Shown here one piece after another: positions 56,316 through 64,000 of a stretch of 64,000 nucleotides of DNA (position 1 is the stretch's first letter; each line of letters starts with the position of its first letter). The stretch covers positions 1-64,000 of the forward strand of contig CANTUZ010000001.1 in assembly GCA_947846985.1 (NCBI GenBank). Reading direction: 5' to 3'. The stretch comes from Fratercula arctica (taxonomy: Eukaryota > Chordata > Aves > Charadriiformes > Alcidae). A program made the translations under genes and the position numbers. The notes below the pieces were generated by a model that made no database searches, was not told where the DNA came from, and worked only from the letters and a program-made list of their open reading frames with translations.

Positions 56316-56502
56316 TACAGCAACACAGAGAGCAGTACAAAAAAGACAGATGAGGTATGCAACCTGTCATCATAACTGTCCCTCCTAATCCCATCTTTAC
56401 AAAAGCCTTCTGGACACAAAACCTTTGTGGAAACATTTTGCTGCTCTTCGACCTACAAGCGAATAGATGTCTCACCACAGATTCAGTCCAGTTTGGTCCC
56501 AG

Positions 56503-56670
56503 TCAGTGGCTGGCCAGGATATTGCTGAGGCTCAACAAGACAGGCTCTGGGTTCAGGTGCGTCCCAAAGGAGAAGCAGTTCCCACCACCACCAATAAGCA
56601 ACAACTCCTTCTCATTTGGCAGAAAGACGCTACTATGATTATGTAGCATTAATGGCCACTCCAGATGCTC
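56503..56670 (-). CDS. LCMT2: LCMT2 terminal coding exon
   Basis: Acceptor cttttccttttttag|GAG, 55 codons and TGA. It encodes [31 protein letters not shown] and the C-terminal [17 protein letters not shown]. Confidence 0.85.
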   Translation of the reverse strand, partial: EHLEWPLMLHNHSSVFLPNEKELLLIGGGGNCFSFGTHLNPEPVLLSLSNILASH

Positions 56671-59600
56671 CTAAAAAAGGAAAAGCGATTTTGAACATAC
56701 AGGACTTTGACACGTGTACCTCATACAATGCTGTAGAGGTATTTCATATGGTATCTTCATTAGAAAGTTAAGAACAGCTGCACTGGATCCCATCTAGGGC
56801 CATTTAGTCCACTATACCACCCACAGATGTGGGCAAAAATAGCTAGAGAACACAAGAACAAGGAAACTACGATATACTCCTCTAGTATACTCCACCCATC
56901 CAACAACTTGCAGTTCGTTGGTTTTTAATGAGAAAGAATGTCTTTGCGCTCCCTGAACCTTAATGTTATTTCTTCTAAGAATATAGCCAGTCGCTTTTTG
57001 AATCCATGGAAACCTTTGGCATTCATGTCCTGTGGCAAGGAGTGCCAGAGCTTACCTATGTTTCATATGAAGCAGTCTTTTGAAGCATATTGCCTGCCAG
57101 CTTCTTTTGATGTCTCCTAGTTCTTATATAAGAAGCAATGAACATTCATGCCCTCTTCACCATAAAGGGGACAGCTGTCCTGGTATATAGTTATGCATCT
57201 GAGGTCCAAGAAGTATCTGATTCATAACCTGTATATCTGATGATCGTAAGAGAAGCTCTTTTATGATGACCCCCAATATTCAAAAGCTCAGGAAAGTGAA
57301 CCTTGGAGACACACATGTTGCAGATAACAGACTGCAGCAGTAACGAAACTGTTGTGTTGGCAACTCAGTTATTGTTGGGGCCACTGGAATCTGAAGAGGA
57401 CAGGTTGTAGAAGCTTCCCTTGTAAAATGCTCACAACAGAAGGCAACTTTTATGGGGTACCCTCATCTATATTCTTGGAGAAAGGTTAAAGGATAGCGAT
57501 TAAGAGAGAGAGATCTGCCCATGGTAACTCTTCCACAGCTTTTTCAAGCAGAGAGAAAGCTGCCAGCCAATGGTTTTGGTGCTATCATTCTCCAATGTAC
57601 TTATCAAAGCACTAACAGTATCCAGTACTGCACAGAAAATCACCGACAATTCCAGTCTTTCAGAATGTGGGCCCAATCCACACACACTGTACAGTACTAC
57701 CAATACTTTAGCACAGTTCTAGTAGGTTCAAAAGCCTACAGAGTTTTGCCTAAGTCAAAGCAAACAGCTCATAAGCAAAGGCCGCTAACAATCCATCTGC
57801 ATCCACTTATTCAATGTAAACAAAGAAGTTTTATTCTTTTAGATACAACTTTATTATCACTGTACCCATCCTCACAGCTATCCAAAAAGATTATCCTGTT
57901 TTATGCAAAGAATACTATGTCACTTATAATTTCTGCTATAGAGAATAAGAAAAAATGAAACTACGTTTAAGCATACTTCATGCTTTATGCCCTCAGGAAA
58001 ATGCTGCAGAGGCACCCATACCGCCTATCATAAAAACAGACGAGTCACAAATTCCAGTTTCACCAAGGACAGAATCCATACGTACGGGTATCTAAAGAAA
58101 TTTGTTTCTTTATGTAAAAGATAAATAAAAACTTGTCAAGCAACAGAAGTTTTCTCATAGAATCATAGAGTGGTTTGGGTTGGAAGGGACCTTTAAAGGC
58201 CATCTAGTCCACCCGCCCTGCAGTAAGCAGGGACATCTTCACCTAGATGAGGTTTCTCAGAGCCCCATCCAACCTGACCTGGAATGTTTTCAGGGATGGG
58301 GCATCGACCACCTGTCTGGGCAGTGTTTCACCGCCCTCAGTCTATAACATTTCTTCCTTATATCTAGTCTGAATCTTCCCTCTTTTAGTTTAAAGCCATT
58401 ACCCCTTGTCCTATCACAACAGGCCCTGCTAAAAACTTTGTTCTCATCTTTCTTATAAGTCCCCTTTAAGTACTGAAAGGCTGCAATAAGGTCTCCCCGG
58501 AGCCTTCTCTTCTCCAGGCTGAACAACCCCAGCTCTCTCAGCCTGTCCTCACAAGAGGTGCCCAGCAACAGGACAAGAGGCAATGGGCACAAACTTGAGC
58601 AGAGGAAGTTCCACCTAAACATGAGGAGGAACTTCTTTACTTTGAGGGTGGCAGAGCCCTGGCACAGGCTGCCCAGAGAGGCGGTGGAGTCTCCGTCTCT
58701 GGAGACATTCCAAACCCGCCTGGACACGTTCCTGTGCAACCTGCTCTGGGTGACCCTGCTCTGGCAGGGGGTTGGACGGGATGATCTCCAGAGGTCCCTT
58801 CCAACCCTGCCATTCTGTGATTCTGTGAGAGCTGTTCCAAGCCTTTGATCATTTTTGTGGCTGCCTCTGACCCTGCTCCAACAGATCCATGTCTTGTACT
58901 CCAGGCAGTATTATCACAGACAAGGGCTACTTACAGATTTAGACTAAGTTTTGCCCAGAGTATGCCAAAATCTGGCTGTGTGACATCACCTGTATGATTA
59001 CTCTTCACCAAATCACAGAACAGAATCACAGAATAGTTGAGGCTGGAAGGGACCTCCGAGTATCATTTAGTCCAACCACCCCTGTTCAAAGCAGGCTCAA
59101 CTACAGCAGGTTGCTCAGTACCTTGCCCAGTCAGGTTTTGAATATCTCCAGTGACGGAGACACCGCAGCCCCTCTGAGCAACCTGTTCAGTGTTCAATCA
59201 CCCTTACAGTAAAACGTTTGCTTATGTTTAAGTGGAGTTTCCAGTATTTCCATGCCATTTTCTCCTCGTACTTCAGGCAGCAGCTATAGCACAAAGCAAT
59301 TTCCACCATGAAGTTTTTAATGAAATTATACCACAGACCTCCATAAAGACTAACTGAGGCTCTGGTTTGATCTGTTCTCTTCTTCCATAGACATCCTGAA
59401 ATTACCATGCTTGTGCCCATCTCAGTTCTGCTCCCATCTGGAATAGAGCAGCTCCGTGCTCTACAGTCTTCTGCACACTCAGACTCTCCCTCTCCTAACA
59501 CTATTATGTTCTCTAGGCTGGCAAAAGCACTTCAAAATTAGATTCTACTTCAAAGAGGGAATGTTTATTCCACTCAGAAATTTGCCTACTTTGCATTCCC

Positions 59601-62600
59601 TACTCCATTTCAGGAAATAGCCCTAAAGTTACCATGTTCCTTCACAACAACACTGAAAGAAAAATTGCAGTACTTACCACATTAATCGTATAGTCCAAGC
59701 ACAGGCCAGTTATTAAGTCAATGACAGTGACGCCTGGCACAGAGGGTGAGTGAAACCACACCCCACCAACAAGCAGAAGTTTTCCGTCATGCACATGCGC
59801 AGTATGTGAATACCTGTGAGTTCAAAACGAGATTGAACTCCATTAGTAAGAGGCTGGTAGAGACAGGCCAAAGATTCACTGCTGAACACCTTCGACTTAC
59901 CTTGGGCTCAGAGGAGGATGTGTCTCTACTGTCTGCCACTGAAAGCCATGCTCAAGCTCCCTCAGAAAGAAAACTGAACCTAAGGGCTGCTCAGCTGCTC
60001 CCAGACCTCCTGCAATTAGTACTCCTCCTTTCCAGCTACAGGCACTGTGAGAGTGACGGCTTTCCGGTACTGGACCGTCAACAGGAATCTAGGAAAACAT
60101 AAGTCCAAGGCTGAAGTTTGCCAAGCTAAGTGTCTTGTTCATGTCCAGACTCTTAAATGATCTCTTCCTGTTGCATGCCCTGCAGGATGTAACATTCTTT
60201 CTTGTTATACGACAGGAACCGTTGCTGGAGGGGAACAGAGTAAGCATGATAGGGAACAATCAAAAAAACCCTGACCTACACACATTCCCCTAGGGATGGC
60301 TAAGTAGGAGTGTTTCCATTTACGCTATCTCCAATATTTCTCTAGCCCTCAGTACATTTAATACCGTTCCCATCTGCACATTGATTAGAGGTAACTTTAT
60401 TTGCGTTCTTGCGTGCTGCTTTCTGTTCAAGACATGCACCTGAGAACCACAAGTTTACAAACACGTGGACTAATGCAGTGACCAGCAAAGCAGGTGATCA
60501 GTGGCTCAAACCACAGAACAAGATAAAATGACTAACTGCAGCACTACTATGGAGAAATAAAACCTTTAGTGCAAGCCCTAAAGGAAAAAAACGTAAGAGG
60601 TTTAAAGGAGTATCATAGTAAACAAGCTGCGGAGAAAACTTCAGAGGCCAGCTGGTCCATCCCTTTCTCCTAAAGCAAACTCAACTATATCTATTATCAC
60701 CTGGAGAGATGGTTATTTAATAGTTTCTGAAAGTCTGCAGTGACAATAATTTCTCACCTCTTTAGGCAGTCTATTTCAGCACTTTACTATCTTCAAAATC
60801 AATAGCTTTTCTTAGTGTCCAATTGAAGTTGCCCTTTCTGTAGATTCCTTGTACTACTCAAAGTAAAAATGGAGAACAATTTGTTTACCCTGTCTGCAGC
60901 TATATTTTACATGTTTGGAGATTTATTTCTATCTTGAACCTCCTCCAGACTCAATAGCTACAAGCCCTTCAAAATCTTGCCCTGTAAGGTATGTGGTCTG
61001 GTCATTCTCACTGCACACCTCTACAGAGCTTTAGTGCATCCTGTCCGCTGCAGAGACAAGCATTAGTGAAAATGGAGCCGCCAACAGAGTCAGCACCGGG
61101 GGGAAGCATTCCTGGGCCTTTTGTGCTAGCCACTGGAGCAAGTGAGGGTCTCAGCTGGAGGGGACACAGGTTTTGGGAACATCTTCATGGCTCTCGAAGA
61201 CTTTGTGTCCAGAGTATCAGCTACTGGGGAGGGGGGCAGTGTGAGTGAATTTGGGACAATGAACTGGAGTTAGACGGGGGATGTAAGCACCCCTGGGCCC
61301 GTGGCACAAGTGGAAATCTTAGTGCCAGACAACTGGGACAAGACCACCACAGGTGACAGGACCTACGCATGTCCCAGATGCAAGTACTTCGGTGACCAGG
61401 GCAACTGAATCAAGTGAGAATCTCGTAACGGCAGCTGGAATAAGACCATGCGTGCCTGGATACCTGGAGCTGCTGGAGGGGGAACCAGTGCATTTGTATT
61501 TTCCCTGAACCTTGCGTGTATGTGAGTGTGAAACTCCAAGTCTTGCTCTCAAGACCTTTCACCACCTTGGTCGCCCTCAAGAAGAGAATCATAGACTCAT
61601 AGAATCAGAGAATATCTTGAGTTGGAAGAGACCTGTAAGGATACTTGAGTCCAACTCCCTGCTCCTCACAGGACTACCAAAACTAAACCATACGACTAAG
61701 AACATTGTCCAGACACTCTTTGAACTCTGACAGGCGTGGTGCCATGACCAGTTTCCCTGGGGAGCCTGTTCCACTGACCAACCACCCGTTCAGTGAAGAA
61801 CCTTTTCCTAACATCCAATCTGAACTCTCCCTGATGCAGCTTTATTCCATTTCCTCACGTCCTGTTGCTGTCATCAGAGAGGAGATCAGCACTTTCCCCT
61901 CCGCTGCCCCCCTTGGACTGCTCCAACAGCTCCGTGTCTCTCCTGTCTCCTGTGCTGAGACCCCAGAGCTGGAGGCAGCGCTGCAGGGGGGTCTCCCCAG
62001 AGCGGAGCAGAGGGGCAGAATCCTCCCCCTCGCCCTGCTGCCCACACTGCTGGGTATGCAGCCCAGGCTGCGGGGGGTTTCTGGGCTGCCAGTGCACAGT
62101 GCCGGCTCATGGCCTGCTTTCCCCCCCAAGCACCCCCAAGCCCTTCTCTCAGGGCTGCTCTCCATCCCCAGCCTGGGCTGGGACCGGGGGCTGCCCTGAC
62201 CCAGGTGCAGGACCCTGCACTGGGCCTTATATTTGGAGATAATCAAAACTCAACTGGACAATATCCTGAGCAACCTGTTCTAGTTAGACATGCTTTAAGC
62301 AAGGGTGCTGGAATAGATGATCTCCAGATGTCCCTTCCAACCTCAAGTATTCAGTGAAGACTGTAGTCCACTAAATAGCAAGCTGTTTAGAAGTTAGCTC
62401 GAACTCTCATCACTGTGCAGTGTGACAGTACTGTCAGTGCCATCCGCTTTAATATGGTAATACCTCTGTGGCTTAGTTGGGCTTCCAATACAGCAGCATG
62501 CATCTATGTGGTGAAGGCGATTTCTACTCCCCAGGGCCTTCCTAAGTTCTTACCACAATGCAGGAAAGTTCTTGAGTGTGCAGGAAACACCAATCCCCTA

Positions 62601-62651
62601 GCACAGGCTCTATAGCAGAGCGGCCACCATACAGGAACAGGTACTTCTCAC
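56503..62651 (-). CDS. LCMT2: tRNA wybutosine-synthesizing protein 4 (LCMT2/TYW4), C-terminal kelch exons
   Basis: Four exons joined in phase: 62651-62554, 60088-59901, 59813-59678 and 56670-56503 (TGA at 56505-56503). Every junction has good AG/GT sites. The encoded kelch repeats carry GG pairs and WW/YSH features: [60 protein letters not shown], then [20 protein letters not shown] followed by [15 protein letters not shown]. This matches the C-terminal beta-propeller of LCMT2 (TYW4), a SAM-dependent enzyme that finishes wybutosine at position 37 of tRNA-Phe in the cytosol. The methyltransferase half must be encoded beyond 64 kb. AATAAA lies at 56315-56310. Identification is from memory of the family, not a search; another kelch protein is less likely. 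Confidence 0.85.
56760..57260 (-). mobile_element. Old CR1-type relic
   Basis: Degenerate CR1-like 3' region on the minus strand: ggatcccatctagggccatttagtcc at the left end, tttttgaatccatggaaacctttggc and tgtggcaaggagtgccagag inside. No frame remains. Confidence 0.5.
57261..58155. other. No gene seen
   Basis: AT-rich intronic sequence of LCMT2 (intron between the last two exons); only chance frames. Confidence 0.4.
58156..58555 (-). mobile_element. CR1 3' end, minus orientation
   Basis: Starts tcatagaatcatagagtggtttgggttggaagggacctttaaaggcc, the reversed CR1 tail, and runs to the [20 protein letters not shown] region near 58555, where it meets an oppositely oriented CR1. Confidence 0.85.
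58556..58830 (+). mobile_element. CR1 3' end, plus orientation
   Basis: gtgcccagcaacaggacaagaggcaatgggc ... ccaaccctgccattctgtgattctgtga, a different CR1 subfamily from its neighbour, ending in the octamer-like tail. Confidence 0.85.
59019..59260 (-). mobile_element. CR1 3' end, minus orientation
   Basis: cagaatcacagaatagttgaggctggaagggacctccgagtatc ... tttaagtggagtttccag; the 5' part has decayed. Confidence 0.8.
59678..59813 (-). CDS. LCMT2: LCMT2 kelch exon (third in window)
   Basis: Acceptor gaactcacag|GTATTC, donor AATGTG|GTAAGTAC, 136 nt. It encodes [37 protein letters not shown]. It ends in phase 0. Confidence 0.85.
59901..60088 (-). CDS. LCMT2: LCMT2 kelch exon (second in window)
   Basis: Acceptor gttttcctag|ATT, donor CCAAG|GTAAGTCG, 188 nt. 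It encodes [20 protein letters not shown] and [20 protein letters not shown]. It ends two bases into a codon that is completed (AG+G, Arg) by the next exon. Confidence 0.85.
60615..60960 (-). mobile_element. Old CR1-type relic
   Basis: Degenerate CR1 3' part (gaggccagctggtccatccctttctcc ... ctttaggcagtctatttcagcactttac), recognisable by layout only. Confidence 0.45.
60961..61586. other. No gene seen
   Basis: LCMT2 intron sequence without recognisable repeat or exon. Confidence 0.4.
61587..62240 (-). mobile_element. CR1 3' end, minus orientation
   Basis: Begins gaatcatagactcatagaatcagagaatatcttgagttggaagagacc. The central part matches CR1 3' coding and UTR layout (cctggggagcctgttccactgacc). 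Confidence 0.8.
62241..62357 (+). mobile_element. Short CR1 3' end, plus orientation
   Basis: caacctgttctagttagacatgc ... gatgatctccagatgtcccttccaacctcaagtattc, ending about 200 bases from the LCMT2 exon at 62554. Confidence 0.7.
62554..62651 (-). CDS. LCMT2: LCMT2 kelch exon (first in window)
   Basis: Acceptor ctgtccttttccgtag|GT, donor ATTGTG|GTAAGAAC. It is 98 nt (two bases completing a split codon, then 32 codons) and encodes [20 protein letters not shown]. It ends in phase 0. Confidence 0.82.
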
Positions 62652-62659
62652 CTACGGAA

Positions 62660-64000
62660 AAGGACAGATGGAAAGAGAAGTTAGAATTTGGTACGTCACA
62701 AAACCAGAAATTTCTGTTTGCACGGAAGGGAAGCTGACCAAAGACAGAAATTAATGCAGTCAGGCAGAAGTTTTATACGCTCTTTATATTAAGACATCCT
62801 ACAGACTGATGAACATTTCCAGACTTCAGCAATAAAGGCAATAAATTGTTTCATAGATAAAGGAATTACTCCTGTATCTAGATCTTTTGTAAGACACATG
62901 GAGGACTGAATATTTTTACCAAGAAGTTGTATTCTTCATGTTTGCAGTCATTCTGAAGACCCCCGTCATCCACTTGTATTATGTAGTTTCTGAATGTTTA
63001 GGGTCTAAATGGAAATTACACACTGTAGTCTCAAAACCAAAAGAAGAAAATGTTTTGGGTTTTTTTTAAATACCTAACAGACTTAAGGAATGAAAATTTA
63101 AGCAATAGAAAAATTATACTTGTAGAACTAATAAAATTAGAAAACCCTAAATACATAAATCGTAACAACACAATGACATCTATTTATCCCATGAAAACAG
63201 ATAAATCCTCGTAAAACAACAAGAATGTGTATTTGGTCATACAAAAGGGACATAATGCTAATTTAAGTCTGTAGGAGTTAATCTGGAGAAGCCTCAAAAA
63301 GGAGGTACAAAAGATGCAGAAGTACTTTGGGTAGATGTGAAGGATGTGCACTAACTGCACTATGCCCTGTCAGCTCACTGCTTCATAATGGACTGTGCAA
63401 ATAACACACGTGTTGGTCACTTACTTCAGCTGCAAAGCAAAATTAAGGCAAGAATAAGATGATACGATACAGTCTGACAAAGACAAAACCTGATGTATTA
63501 TTTATAACATTTTATTTATCCATTTAGCATTTGCTTCTTTGATAGAAAATTTTGACTGGAAGGCTGAACTCTAAACTACATTACGGTGTTAATTAAACAC
63601 CGCTCTACAAATTCAAAGTATGCACCAGACTAGACTAACAACTGCTTAACAATTCCCCTGGTGTTTCCCTTCAGTAGCTCCCTGCCAGCCAGTGGAGAAT
63701 GAAATAGCTTAAGAAAGGACAGCTTTTGCCTCCTGCATTCCACTCAGTCCACCACTGACTTGCTAACAACTGCTGAAGGTTTTGCCCCTTACAGTCAATA
63801 TCTTTCGCTAGACAAACCTTCAGCATGCCATCGCAGAGCTTGATTCTAGCCCTATTCAGAGCTACCGAACATCTGCGAATTGCTACTAGAAGAGTAACAT
63901 TTCTCCTGAGGTGCTTCTCCTGGATAAAGAGCTAGGGATCCTGCTCCATAATGCTCCAGAATTAAAATATTATCCTTCAGAGAGGAAGTTCTGAAACTTT
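62660..64000. other. No certain gene; upstream LCMT2 intron
   Basis: AT-rich. One minus-strand open stretch (about 63870-63680) gives LCDGMLKVCLAKDIDCKGQN and LLASQWWTEWNAGGK, but no good splice sites frame it. No further LCMT2 exon could be identified, so the next upstream exon probably lies outside. Confidence 0.35.

Noticed and set aside
57521..57958. 145-codon plus-strand frame in the LCMT2 intron
   Set aside because: AT-rich sequence with no conserved motif; antisense to an intron and without promoter features.
59746..60102. 118-codon plus-strand frame
   Set aside because: Antisense of two LCMT2 exons and the intron between them, whose minus-strand reading is clearly kelch.
1..64000. 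tRNA, rRNA or small RNA genes
   Set aside because: None recognised by eye; no cloverleaf with A/B boxes stood out.

Overview
The window reads as avian nuclear DNA. It is full of CR1 LINEs in both orientations, whose copies end in the bird-type tail (tcatagaatcatagag / ttccaaccctaacaattctgattc). It also holds a GGERVL-like class III endogenous retrovirus with a typical LTR, a second endogenous retrovirus, and the 3' half of a spliced kelch gene that I read as LCMT2/TYW4. The species cannot be told from the sequence.

Layout. About 1-52189 is one segmental duplication complex built from two modules. Module X (1-5.7 kb, partial at the window edge; again at 45.05-52.19 kb) carries a minus-strand protein gene. 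Module Y (5632-24971, 24972-44278, and a stub at 44279-45054) is a direct tandem duplication of about 19.3 kb. It contains, left to right, CR1 debris, a broken piece of the same gene family, a retrovirus whose pol is almost entirely deleted, a nearly full-length CR1 on the minus strand, a noncoding stretch, an ERV-L provirus with a 3' LTR, another noncoding stretch and a plus-strand CR1. The X/Y and Y/Y joins lie inside CR1 sequence; the Y/X' join lies inside the tail of the gene family.

The most interesting object is the module X gene. It has a TATA box, a good Kozak ATG, a 35-codon first exon, a CR1-bearing intron, and a long exon encoding a tandem array of 69-residue units (11 near-identical units plus three divergent ones in the right copy, 7 full units visible in the left copy). 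Almost every full unit has a PPxY motif followed by an amphipathic helix that fits the published PKA-anchoring (AKAP) consensus. I do not recognise the family. Fragments of paralogues lie at 4.1-4.9, 6.0-6.8, 50.6-51.4 and 52.2-52.5 kb, so the locus looks like an old head-to-tail gene array broken up by retroelements.

From 52.19 kb the sequence is single copy. A CpG-island promoter (52.47-52.96 kb) is followed by a CR1 and then AT-rich DNA. Four well-spliced minus-strand exons (62651-56503) encode the C-terminal kelch part of LCMT2/TYW4, a tRNA wybutosine enzyme, with a stop codon and a polyadenylation signal. Its 5' exons must lie beyond 64 kb. The retroviral genes are all defective (frameshifts, stops, altered catalytic residues). 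Both Y copies share most of the defects, so the duplication came after the decay.
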